The notes below the pieces were generated by a model, which was not told the origin of the DNA, did not search any database, and worked only from the letters and a program-made list of their open reading frames with translations. The translations under genes and the position numbers were made by a program. From an uncultured Oscillibacter sp. (GTDB lineage Bacteria; Bacillota; Clostridia; Oscillospirales; Oscillospiraceae), in the NCBI RefSeq assembly GCF_910579365.1, contig NZ_CAJTUX010000016.1:1-44117 (forward strand): a stretch of DNA of 44,117 nucleotides. The letters run 5' to 3'. Position 1 is the stretch's first letter. Each line of letters opens with the position of its first letter. Below are positions 7,701-14,067 of this stretch, in pieces.

Positions 7701-7736
7701 AACATCCCCTGCGGCACACAAACCGCAGGGGATGTT
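7701..7736. terminator. Convergent hairpin terminator
   Basis: A 14-bp perfect stem, AACATCCCCTGCGG (7701-7714) with CCGCAGGGGATGTT (7723-7736), and an 8-base loop. It sits between the convergent plus-strand gene ending at 7690 and the SpoIVFB-like gene ending at 7737. The T-run is short, so a bidirectional role rests mainly on stem strength. Confidence 0.75.
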
Positions 7737-8318
7737 TCAGCATGGTGAATACCCGGACCGCATCCCCCAATAGACGCTGGCACACAGCGCTGGAAACAGC
7801 CACAGACTTCCCCCGGTCCGCCATATAACATAGGCGATACCTGCCGCCAGCGCCGACGCCGCGACGGCTCCTGTCCAGTGTGCCGCCCGCTCTCCCGCCG
7901 CCGGCCCCGCCAGCCAGGAGACCAGCAGATACAGCGCCCGTCCCCCGTCCAGGGGGCGGATGGGCAGAAGGTTAAAGAGGCACAGCACCAGATTGGCCCC
8001 TATGGCGGCAGGGCAATGGCCCCCGCCCCAGACCGCCAGCGCCGACGCCGCCAGCAGATTCGCGGCGGGACCCGCCAGTACCGCCGCCAGCTCTCCGCCA
8101 TAGGAAAGCCGCCCGCTGTTCGTCTCCAAAACCGCCCCCAGGGCGCTGAGGCAAAAGCCTGTCACCTTCGCTCCAAGGCTCCGGAGAACAATCCAGTGCC
8201 CCAGCTCGTGGACGGCGGCGGCGGCCAGAACAATGGCCAGGGGTTCCCAGCCGTTGGCCAGGAAAAACCAGGCGGTCAGCAGCATGAAACCGCCTGTCAC
8301 CCTACAGGGAGGAAACAT
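7737..8318 (-). CDS. spoIVFB: SpoIVFB-like M50 intramembrane metalloprotease
   Basis: A 193-residue membrane protein with about five hydrophobic segments. The zinc motif HELGH (residues 38-42, AAAVHELGHWIVL) and the second metal motif in FNLLPIRPLDGGRAL (near 120) define a site-2 protease. In Bacillus SpoIVFB cleaves pro-sigma-K in the mother cell and is held inactive by SpoIVFA. The gene directly upstream is an anchored LytM-domain protein, the SpoIVFA arrangement, and the two overlap by 17 bases, implying coupled translation. The start is uncertain: the ATG at 8318 lacks a clear ribosome binding site; a GTG at 8300 or ATG at 8285 (behind AGGCGG) would shorten it by 6 or 11 residues. A generic M50 protease is the alternative; the pairing favours SpoIVFB. 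Confidence 0.82.
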   Translation of the reverse strand: MFPPCRVTGGFMLLTAWFFLANGWEPLAIVLAAAAVHELGHWIVLRSLGAKVTGFCLSALGAVLETNSGRLSYGGELAAVLAGPAANLLAASALAVWGGGHCPAAIGANLVLCLFNLLPIRPLDGGRALYLLVSWLAGPAAGERAAHWTGAVAASALAAGIAYVIWRTGGSLWLFPALCASVYWGMRSGYSPC

Positions 8319-9270
8319 AGTAAATGGGATTCAAATAAGCGCCGTCCCGCTGGAGCTCAAAGTGGAGATGGGGGCCGGTGGCCATTCCGGTCTCTCCCAC
8401 CTCGGCAATCTTCTCCCCCCGCTTTACCGCCGCGCCGGAGCTGACTGTTACCCGGCTGCAATGGGCGTAGAGGGTGGAACAGCCGCCTTCATGGGCAACA
8501 ATGCAGTACCGTCCATAGCTGCTGCTCTCTCCCACCGCAGTCACGGTTCCGTCGGCGAAACAGCGCACCTCCGTCCCGGTGTCCGCCGCCAGGTCCACGC
8601 CGTAGTGGAACCGCTCCTCCCCCTCCGTCGGATGTTCCCGATAGCCAAAGTCGGAGCTCAGCGTTCCCGCCACCGGCGCGCAGTAATCAAAACCGAGAAT
8701 AACCTGCTCCATATTGACCCCCTCTGGGAGATTCTCCTGGGAGTAAAGCACGTACGCAAGATTGGAGGCTGCCTCCGGATCCTCCGGCGTCCCGGCCGGC
8801 GGCGCCTCCTCCCCGCTCCTTCGGTAGTTCCTCAGAGTGTCCATCGCCGCGCCGTCCTGAAATCCCGGAGTCCGGTATGCCGTCTTCAGCAGACCCGATT
8901 CCTTCTGTACGGAATCCGCCGTCGGAGAGGCCGCTTCCGACTGGGGACGGAAGACGGCCTGATAGACCTCCTCCACACCTCCGCCCGCCTCCCCGGAGAA
9001 GGCCCGGCCCACGGCGGAGAATACCGCCTGGACGTCCATGTTCTGCTCCATGGCGGCTGCCAGCTTTTCGTTAAACCCCTCCATCTTTGCCGGAAGCAGC
9101 AGCTTTGCCGCCACCAGGGCCACAAAGATACCGCCGCAGGCCACCAACTGCAGCAGCAGCCGCAGGTCTTTCGGCGTCAAGGGTTCGTTTTTTTTGCGTC
9201 GGGCCCCGCTTCGAACACTTTGCTGCCGGCGCATGGCGCTGATCCGCCGCCCGGTCTGCCGTGAGGTCAT
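8302..9270 (-). CDS. spoIVFA: SpoIVFA-like membrane-anchored M23 (LytM) protein
   Basis: 322 residues. A basic cytoplasmic N-terminus (MTSRQTGRRISAMRRQQ) precedes one membrane segment at about 38-56 (LLQLVACGGIFVALVAAKLL), an acidic spacer, and a C-terminal M23 domain from about 205. The M23 zinc ligands appear intact: RFHYGVDLAAD (His and Asp) and GPHLHFELQ (HxH). The layout matches SpoIVFA, regulator of SpoIVFB, and the SpoIVFB-like gene follows with a 17-base overlap. Bacillus SpoIVFA has a degenerate LytM domain, so the intact ligands here stand out. Of ATGGACATG, the second ATG (9270) is correctly spaced from GGGGAGGG; the frame runs further upstream only as a shadow across rpsT. Another M23 endopeptidase is the alternative. 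Confidence 0.8.
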   Translation of the reverse strand: MTSRQTGRRISAMRRQQSVRSGARRKKNEPLTPKDLRLLLQLVACGGIFVALVAAKLLLPAKMEGFNEKLAAAMEQNMDVQAVFSAVGRAFSGEAGGGVEEVYQAVFRPQSEAASPTADSVQKESGLLKTAYRTPGFQDGAAMDTLRNYRRSGEEAPPAGTPEDPEAASNLAYVLYSQENLPEGVNMEQVILGFDYCAPVAGTLSSDFGYREHPTEGEERFHYGVDLAADTGTEVRCFADGTVTAVGESSSYGRYCIVAHEGGCSTLYAHCSRVTVSSGAAVKRGEKIAEVGETGMATGPHLHFELQRDGAYLNPIYYVSSL

Positions 9271-9420
9271 GTCCATCCCTCCCCTGATTCGGAAATCTTT
9301 TTCGGTGCATTTTATGCGCTTCCCGCCGTAAAAATGCCGGTGAATTCCGAATATGGCTTTTTCATAAAGAGCCGTCCGGTTATCTTTATGAGAAATCAGC
9401 AAAAATATGAAAAAAAAACC

Positions 9421-9449
9421 TTGCTTTTTGGAGCTTTCCCTGTTAGAAT
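9421..9449 (+). promoter_or_regulatory. rpsT promoter with extended -10
   Basis: TTGCTT (9421-9426), a 17-base spacer and TAGAAT (9444-9449), preceded by TG at 9441-9442 (TGn extended -10). About 65 bases before the rpsT start. Confidence 0.75.
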
Positions 9450-9513
9450 ATAGGTCTGTACGGTAGGAGTTTTCCTGCCCGCATGAAATCAACGGCCAAA
9501 GGAGGTGTTTGGT

Positions 9514-9777
9514 TTGCCGAATATCAAGTCTGCCAAGAAGCGCGTTCTCATCGGAAAGGTGAGGAACGCCCGCAACAAGGCCACGAAGTCCGATCTCAAG
9601 ACTGCGATTAAGAAGTTCGAGGCCGCCGCGGCGGAGGGCAATCGCACCGATGCCGATGGCGCTTACAAGGTTGCGGTGAAGAAGGTCGATCAGGCTGTGG
9701 CGAAGGGTGTTCTCCACAAGAACGCGGCCGCTCACAAGAAGAGCGCCATGACCCTGAAGCTCAATCGGATCGGTTGA
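9514..9777 (+). CDS. rpsT: 30S ribosomal protein S20
   Basis: An 87-residue basic helical protein that binds 16S rRNA in the small subunit body. The PNIKSAKKRVLIGKVRNARN opening and the HKNAAAHKKSAM motif near the C-terminus are S20 hallmarks. The start is a TTG at 9514, eight bases after AAGGAGG; S20 genes often use non-ATG starts, which in enterobacteria contributes to autogenous control. The frame also opens at a GTG at 9505, but that lies inside the ribosome binding site. Own promoter upstream; a terminator at 9846 separates it from tatD, although read-through is possible because tatD starts only 16 bases after the T-run. Confidence 0.97.
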   Translation: MPNIKSAKKRVLIGKVRNARNKATKSDLKTAIKKFEAAAAEGNRTDADGAYKVAVKKVDQAVAKGVLHKNAAAHKKSAMTLKLNRIG

Positions 9778-9845
9778 CGATCCCCACATAGCTCCGCTTG
9801 CGGGGCATTGACGCTTCCGTGTGAATGCCCGGAGGCCGTCAGGCC

Positions 9846-9880
9846 AAAAGGGCATCCGTTCGGATGTCCTTTTTGTTTTT
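9846..9880 (+). terminator. rpsT intrinsic terminator
   Basis: AAAAGGGCATCC (9846-9857) pairs with GGATGTCCTTTT (9862-9873) around a GTTC loop, with one G-T pair, followed by a T-rich tail (TTTTTGTTTTTT). Confidence 0.85.
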
Positions 9881-9895
9881 TGCAGGAGGTTTCCC

Positions 9896-10669
9896 ATGCC
9901 CATCTTTGACACGCACGCCCATTACGACTCCGGCGGCTTTCACGCCGACCGGGACACCGTCCTCTCCTCCCTGCCCGCCGCCGGAGTCGGGCTGGTGGTG
10001 GACCCCGGCTGCGAGCTGGAGAGCTCCCGGGCCGCCGTTGCCCTGGCAGAGCGGTATTCCTTTGTGTACGCCGCCGCCGGCATTCATCCCTCCGACTGCG
10101 CCGGGACCGGCGAGGCGGAATTCTCCGCCCTTCAGAAACTCTGCGCCCACGAAAAGGTGGTGGCCGTAGGGGAAATCGGCCTGGATTACTATTGGAAGGA
10201 TAACCCCCCTAAGGAATTTCAGCAGATGGTTTTCCGGCGGCAGATCGAGCTGGCGCTGGAATGGGACCTTCCCGTCATCGTCCACGATCGGGAGGCCCAT
10301 GGGGATTCCCTCTCCATCGCATTGGACTATCCGGAGGTCCGGGGCGTGTTCCACTGCTTTTCCGGCAGCCCGGAGATGGCCCAGGAACTGCTCCGGCGCG
10401 GCTGGTATCTGGGGTTTGACGGGCCCATCACCTACAAAAACGCCCAGAAGGCCCCCGAAGTGGCCGCCGTCACGCCTTTGGACCGGATTTTGGTGGAGAC
10501 GGACTCCCCCTATCTCTCCCCGGTTCCCCTCCGGGGAAAGCGGAATGACAGCCGGAACCTGCCGTATATCATCGAACGATTGGCGGAATGGAAGGGCGTG
10601 TCCCCGGAGGAGATGACCCAAATCACCTGGGAAAACGGTCTCCGGCTATTTTCCAAAATCAGACTGTAG
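9896..10669 (+). CDS. tatD: TatD family metal-dependent hydrolase (DNase-like)
   Basis: A 257-residue TIM-barrel hydrolase, length typical of TatD/YabD. Motifs: IFDTHAHYDS at the N-terminus (HxH metal ligands), AAAGIHPSDC, AVGEIGLDYYW (Glu ligand), PVIVHDREAHGD, VFHCFSGS and VETDSPYLSP (Asp ligand). Family members are 3'-5' DNases and deacylase-type hydrolases; the substrate here is inferred only. GGAGG six bases before the ATG at 9896. Further down the same strand is a radical SAM protein of the 'TatD-associated' type, so the two may act together. The next gene begins 18 bases after the stop. Confidence 0.93.
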   Translation: MPIFDTHAHYDSGGFHADRDTVLSSLPAAGVGLVVDPGCELESSRAAVALAERYSFVYAAAGIHPSDCAGTGEAEFSALQKLCAHEKVVAVGEIGLDYYWKDNPPKEFQQMVFRRQIELALEWDLPVIVHDREAHGDSLSIALDYPEVRGVFHCFSGSPEMAQELLRRGWYLGFDGPITYKNAQKAPEVAAVTPLDRILVETDSPYLSPVPLRGKRNDSRNLPYIIERLAEWKGVSPEEMTQITWENGLRLFSKIRL

Positions 10670-10687
10670 AAAGAGAGGCGCCCTATC

Positions 10688-11470
10688 ATGTATGAGACGC
10701 AAACGGCTGTTTTGCATTGCCCCTGCAGGGAATTTCCCCCCATGGCGAATTCTGCTCCCATCATGACGGCCTACCAGGAGGCTTGGAGGCGGGCAGGCTG
10801 GGAGGACGCTCCACAGCCGGGCGTTCTGCAGCGGCTTTTTATGAAATCCCAAGCACAGCCAAAGCGTTTTCTCCCCGTTCTCATCGCCGTTGGAGAAGAC
10901 TCCCCCTTGGAGGGATTCCAATGGCTGAACGGAGAAACGCCGGAGGAACGCAGGCAACGGTTTTTGTCCCAGCCTGTGGAAGACGGCGGGGCCTTTCTCG
11001 CCCAGCTTACCGCACAGCACAAGGAATCTGCGGCGGAGGACGGCTGGGATTGGCCCGGCGAAGAGGTCCTGGGCCCCATGGAGGGCGGCGAGGCGATTGA
11101 CCGCTTCCTGGGCATTTCGGATTTCCACGGGAAAACCATTCCTTTGGTATTGGCGGAAATCCCGGTGGAACACCCCTGGGAGGTCTTCGCCTATATCCCC
11201 TTCGGCGGCTGGAATGAATGCCCCAGCGACGAAGAGCAGATGGCCGCCGCCAAATACTGGTTTGAAACGTACAAAGCCGTCCCGGCAGTGATTACCCGGG
11301 ACGTGCTGGAATACAGTCTCCCCGCCCCGGTGGGACGGGAGAAGGCCATGGACCTGGCTCTGGAGCAGTACGCCTTCTGCCCGGACATCGTGGACCAGGG
11401 CTGTGAGTCCGTGGGATATCTGGCGGATTCCCTGGCCAAGTCCACCAAATGGTATTTCTGGTGGGACTGA
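10688..11470 (+). CDS. DUF4253 domain protein
   Basis: A 260-residue soluble protein. The C-terminal 110 residues carry the DUF4253 signature: VEHPWEVFAYIPFGGWNECP, AAAKYWFETYKAVPAVITRD, LALEQYAFCPDIVDQG and a final STKWYFWWD. Biochemical function of DUF4253 is not known to me. The N-terminal half is a variable region whose segment at residues 60-75 (RFLPVLIAVGED) resembles the start of the same family. It begins 18 bases after tatD, with a weak GAGAGG site, so it probably shares the tatD transcript. A non-coding repeat begins two bases after its stop codon. Its position between tatD and the radical SAM gene is unusual. Confidence 0.82.
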   Translation: MYETQTAVLHCPCREFPPMANSAPIMTAYQEAWRRAGWEDAPQPGVLQRLFMKSQAQPKRFLPVLIAVGEDSPLEGFQWLNGETPEERRQRFLSQPVEDGGAFLAQLTAQHKESAAEDGWDWPGEEVLGPMEGGEAIDRFLGISDFHGKTIPLVLAEIPVEHPWEVFAYIPFGGWNECPSDEEQMAAAKYWFETYKAVPAVITRDVLEYSLPAPVGREKAMDLALEQYAFCPDIVDQGCESVGYLADSLAKSTKWYFWWD

Positions 11471-11472
11471 CC

Positions 11473-11559
11473 TTCTTTTTCTCGAGAGAAAACGTAGGCA
11501 AAAAGAGCTTTCGCTCGCTCTGCACGTCTGGAGGTCAAGCAGACCGAAGCGACGGCGAC
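11473..11559 (+). repeat. Post-stop repeat family A, copy 1
   Basis: An 87-base non-coding element starting two bases after the DUF4253 stop. It opens with TTCTTTTTCTCGAGAGAAAA, a palindrome able to form a hairpin, then AAAAGAGCTTT and CGCTCTG. A diverged copy lies at 13981-14066 on the other strand, also just after a stop codon. The first 20 bases are identical between the copies and similarity continues with one small indel to the ..GGCGAC/..GGCAAC end. Confidence 0.75.
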
Positions 11560-11607
11560 GTGGGAATTGCCTTGACGTGGATAACCTGAACTGGAAAGCG
11601 GAGGTAT

Positions 11608-12486
11608 ATGAAAAAACGACTTCTTTTGCTTCCCGCGCTCTTCACGCTGGCGACACTGGCCGGATGCGGAATTTTCGCTTCGGAGAAACCGGAAATCCTG
11701 CTGGACAAGCCTCCTGCCGTGGAAGAACCCCTCTCCCTGCCGGAATCCCGGCGGCTGGAACCTATCTCCGTCCCCGCCATTGTAACGGAGGGACGGGAAC
11801 CGGCGGAGGATTACGACCTGCCGCCCTCGCTGGCAGACCCGCGATATAACGCGCAGGGCTGGATTCACGGCGGTGTAGTGGGCTTTTTAGCGGAAGCGCC
11901 GGAAGCTGATGCCGCCTTTTACGCCGCCCCCTATCAGCCCAATGGGGAGAGCCCCGCCCTCGTTCGCTGGGGAGACTGTCTGGCGGAGTTCGACTGGAAC
12001 TTCCTTACGCCCCGAACAATCTTACCCAGAATGGACTGCTTCGATGTGGACGGCGACTGGGAGGATGAGCTGATCGTCATTTGCTATGTTGGTAGCGGAA
12101 CCGGCGTCTCTGTTGAGGAACTGCATATTCTGGAGAAGGGCCCGGACGGAACTCTGACCGCCTATACCTTCCCCGAAAACCTCTGGCAAGAGGAAGTTCC
12201 CAAGCTCTTTGACGCCGCCGAACTCAACGGACGGACCTTCGCCATGCTGGGCCATGAGCTGGTGGAAATCGACGGTGAGAACCTGGACTTGGAGTCGGCT
12301 TCCTCCGGCATGATCGCTGGGTTTCATACAGAGGACTGGGGAGGTCTCCAGTTCCAGGGCGCTTTCGCCCTGTGCCGCGAGAACAGCGCCGCCCCTTGCT
12401 ATGCGGCAGAGACTTCCGCCCAAGTCCTCTATCAGAACGGCATATTTACCCTGCAAGATTTTCACCTTTACAGCTATTACCAATAA
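11608..12486 (+). CDS. Lipoprotein of unknown function
   Basis: A 292-residue exported lipoprotein. MKKRLLLLPALFTLATLAGC is a clear type II signal with the lipidated cysteine at C20. The mature part is acidic and strand-rich. Residues 115-190 include FDVDGDWEDELIVICYVGSG, a D-rich loop resembling FG-GAP/VCBS-type repeats common in clostridial lipoproteins, where such loops often bind calcium (inference). No enzyme motif was recognised. GGAGG at 11600-11604 is only three bases from the ATG. The stop TAA lies inside the ribosome binding site of the radical SAM gene, so the two are co-transcribed and probably coupled. Confidence 0.75.
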   Translation: MKKRLLLLPALFTLATLAGCGIFASEKPEILLDKPPAVEEPLSLPESRRLEPISVPAIVTEGREPAEDYDLPPSLADPRYNAQGWIHGGVVGFLAEAPEADAAFYAAPYQPNGESPALVRWGDCLAEFDWNFLTPRTILPRMDCFDVDGDWEDELIVICYVGSGTGVSVEELHILEKGPDGTLTAYTFPENLWQEEVPKLFDAAELNGRTFAMLGHELVEIDGENLDLESASSGMIAGFHTEDWGGLQFQGAFALCRENSAAPCYAAETSAQVLYQNGIFTLQDFHLYSYYQ

Positions 12487-12499
12487 AGGAGTATCCGCT

Positions 12500-13120
12500 A
12501 TGGAAAAGGGTTTTACCATCACCTATGAGTACGGGGAGAACCTGTACGTCAACACCACGAACCGCTGCAATTTCAACTGCGAGTTCTGCCTCCGGCACAA
12601 CGGACACGGCGGCAGTATTTACACCCATAACCTGTGGCTGGAGCGGGAGCCCACCCGGGAGGAAATCCTGGCGGATATCGAAAGCCGGGACCTCACCCAC
12701 TACAAGCAGCTGGTGTTCTGCGGCTTCGGCGAGCCCAGTTACCGTATCGACGACATCTGCTGGGTCATCGATCAGCTGAAGTCCAAGGGGAAAAAGCCCT
12801 TTACCCGCATGGACACCAACGGAACGGGAAATCTGATTCATAGCCGGAACATCGCTCCGGAATTTCAGGGACGGTTTGATATGGTCTCCATCTCCCTGAA
12901 CACCGATACGGCGGAGAAGTACGACCGCTTATGCCACCCGGTGCAGACCGGAGCGTATGAGGCCATGAAATCCTTCGCCAAGGATCTCCGGCAGTATGTG
13001 CCTACCGTGATGATGACGGTGGTGGACACCATCCCGAAAGAGGAGATCGAAAACTGCCGGAAAATCTGCGAGGAGGAAATCGGCGCGGTTTATCGGGTGC
13101 GGGAATATATCGAAGACTAA
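12500..13120 (+). CDS. TatD-associated radical SAM protein
   Basis: A 206-residue radical SAM enzyme. The CNFNCEFC motif (C23, C27, C30, CX3CX2C) binds the 4Fe-4S cluster that cleaves S-adenosylmethionine. VFCGFGEPSYR is the glycine-rich SAM contact, and RMDTNGTGNLI and MVSISLNTDT are barrel strands. It is short and ends near IGAVYRVREYIED, matching the small radical SAM family usually annotated as linked to TatD; the reaction is unknown. ATG at 12500 follows AAAGGAG by 8 bases. tatD lies 1.8 kb upstream on the same strand, separated by the DUF4253 and lipoprotein genes, whereas the two are usually adjacent. Confidence 0.88.
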   Translation: MEKGFTITYEYGENLYVNTTNRCNFNCEFCLRHNGHGGSIYTHNLWLEREPTREEILADIESRDLTHYKQLVFCGFGEPSYRIDDICWVIDQLKSKGKKPFTRMDTNGTGNLIHSRNIAPEFQGRFDMVSISLNTDTAEKYDRLCHPVQTGAYEAMKSFAKDLRQYVPTVMMTVVDTIPKEEIENCRKICEEEIGAVYRVREYIED

Positions 13121-13138
13121 AGAAAGAAGGGATTGACT

Positions 13139-13384
13139 ATGCACGTATTTGGTTTGCTTGGCTCTCTAATCATGGGCGCTCTGGTGGGTTGGATCGCCGG
13201 AAAGCTGATGGACGCCGAGGGCAGCCTTCTCCGCAACATCCTGATTGGCATCGTGGGCTCCGCCGTAGGCGGAACGGTTTTTGGACTCCTGGGCTTTTAT
13301 GCCCATGGCTGGATCGCGAATCTGATCGTCAGCGTCGCGGGCGCTTGCCTTTTCATCTGGCTCGGGCGAAAGCTCTTCCAATAA
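13139..13384 (+). CDS. GlsB/YeaQ/YmgE-type small membrane protein
   Basis: An 81-residue protein with three hydrophobic helices: FGLLGSLIMGALVGWIAGKL, LIGIVGSAVGGTVFGLLGF and LIVSVAGACLFIWLGRKLF. The glycine-zipper pattern and length match the transglycosylase-associated (GlsB/YeaQ/YmgE) family linked to envelope stress in Gram-positive bacteria; the mechanism is unknown. ATG at 13139 has AAGGG at 13127-13131; the frame also opens at a TTG two codons earlier. It starts 18 bases after the radical SAM gene and is the last gene of this plus-strand run, closed by the hairpin at 13401. Confidence 0.88.
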   Translation: MHVFGLLGSLIMGALVGWIAGKLMDAEGSLLRNILIGIVGSAVGGTVFGLLGFYAHGWIANLIVSVAGACLFIWLGRKLFQ

Positions 13385-13394
13385 CCGCTCGCGT

Positions 13395-13483
13395 TTGAAA
13401 ACGAGAGGAACCCCTCCTGGGTTCCTCTCGTAACTCTTTTCCTTCCCGTTGCGTCAACCTTCTGCGTTTTCTAACACACTGAG
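13395..13483. repeat. Repeat family B, copy 1 (89 bp)
   Basis: 89 bases, beginning TTGAAAACGA and ending CACACTGAG, that recur at 27404-27492 with about five substitutions. It carries the hairpin ACGAGAGGAACCC/GGGTTCCTCTCGT and a conserved tail (TTCCTTCCCGTTGCGTCAA). In both copies a second, locus-specific strong hairpin follows directly after CACACTGAG. Confidence 0.85.
13401..13440 (+). terminator. Terminator of the tatD-to-glsB run
   Basis: A 13-bp perfect stem, ACGAGAGGAACCC (13401-13413) with GGGTTCCTCTCGT (13419-13431), a CTCCT loop and a pyrimidine-rich tail AACTCTTTT. It is part of the 89-bp repeat. Confidence 0.7.
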
Positions 13484-13518
13484 GCCTTTCACTTTTAAGT
13501 GAAAGGCCTCTTTCCTTT
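13481..13518. terminator. Bidirectional hairpin between the GlsB-type and VOC genes
   Basis: GAGGCCTTTCAC (13481-13492) pairs with GTGAAAGGCCTC (13499-13510) around TTTTAA, followed by TTTCCTTT. It lies 6 bases beyond the stop of the minus-strand VOC gene and also serves the plus strand. Confidence 0.8.
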
Positions 13519-13915
13519 ACAGCATTTGCAGCAACTCGATTTGCTCTCCGGAAGGTCCCGTGAAAAACCAGTTCTGCAAGCCCCCAAAGAGGTTTGGCAA
13601 AACTTTCTTCTCCGGCGTCAAAAAAGTATCCACACCGGCGTCCCGAACCGCCTTGGCAGCGGCATCCAGGTCGTCTACCAAAAGGGCAAAATGCGGAACG
13701 TTCCCCTCACCCATGGGCATGACCCCAGCGCTCTGAATCAGCTCCAGCGTAACGCCTCCGAAAAATACCAACGCCAGCTTTTTCTCCCCCTCCGGAGTGG
13801 GTACGCTGCCCCGGTCCTTCACCTCGCCGCCCAGCTTCTCATAAAACGCGACGCTCTCCTCTATGTCCCTTGTATAAATGGCCACATGGCCTAATCCCTG
13901 AATGTATTTCCGCAT
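13517..13915 (-). CDS. VOC (glyoxalase/dioxygenase superfamily) protein
   Basis: A 132-residue protein with two beta-alpha-beta-beta-beta modules. The first metal-ligand His is in GLGHVAIYTRDI (H10). The second module starts VPHFALLVDDLDAAAKAVRDAG, and the C-terminus has FTGPSGEQIELLQ with the expected Glu ligand. The sequence FFGGVTLELIQ supplies the ligand Glu at the end of module one. This suits a metal-binding lyase or isomerase such as lactoylglutathione lyase or methylmalonyl-CoA epimerase, but the substrate cannot be read from sequence. A short purine-rich site (GGAGAGATC) precedes the ATG. Single gene, upstream of which lies the thiolase 3' end. Confidence 0.85.
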   Translation of the reverse strand: MRKYIQGLGHVAIYTRDIEESVAFYEKLGGEVKDRGSVPTPEGEKKLALVFFGGVTLELIQSAGVMPMGEGNVPHFALLVDDLDAAAKAVRDAGVDTFLTPEKKVLPNLFGGLQNWFFTGPSGEQIELLQML

Positions 13916-13935
13916 GCTGATCTCTCCCCAATAGC

Positions 13936-13963
13936 CAAAGAGGGACCCGAAGGCCCCTCTTTG
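13936..13963. terminator. Hairpin between the thiolase and VOC genes
   Basis: A 9-bp perfect stem, CAAAGAGGG (13936-13944) with CCCTCTTTG (13955-13963). It is downstream of thiolase and upstream of the VOC gene on the minus strand. There is no real T-run. Confidence 0.45.
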
Positions 13964-13980
13964 TAAATTCCAAAAGCTGT

Positions 13981-14066
13981 GTTGCCGCCGCTCCGGCCCG
14001 GTTAATCACCAGACAGCCAGAGCGCGCCAAAGCTCTTTTCGGTTCCTTTTCTCTCGAGAAAAAGAA
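13981..14066 (-). repeat. Post-stop repeat family A, copy 2
   Basis: The diverged partner of the element at 11473-11559, reading on the minus strand from one base after the thiolase stop. Shared blocks are TTCTTTTTCTCGAGAGAAAA, AAAAGAGCTTT, CGCTCTG and GTCTGG, then a looser stretch ending GGCAAC. Confidence 0.75.
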
Positions 14067-14067
14067 C

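Noticed and set aside
11473..14066. Segment flanked by inverted repeats as a composite transposon
   Set aside because: No transposase, no target duplication seen, the copies are diverged, and each is better explained by its fixed position after a stop codon.
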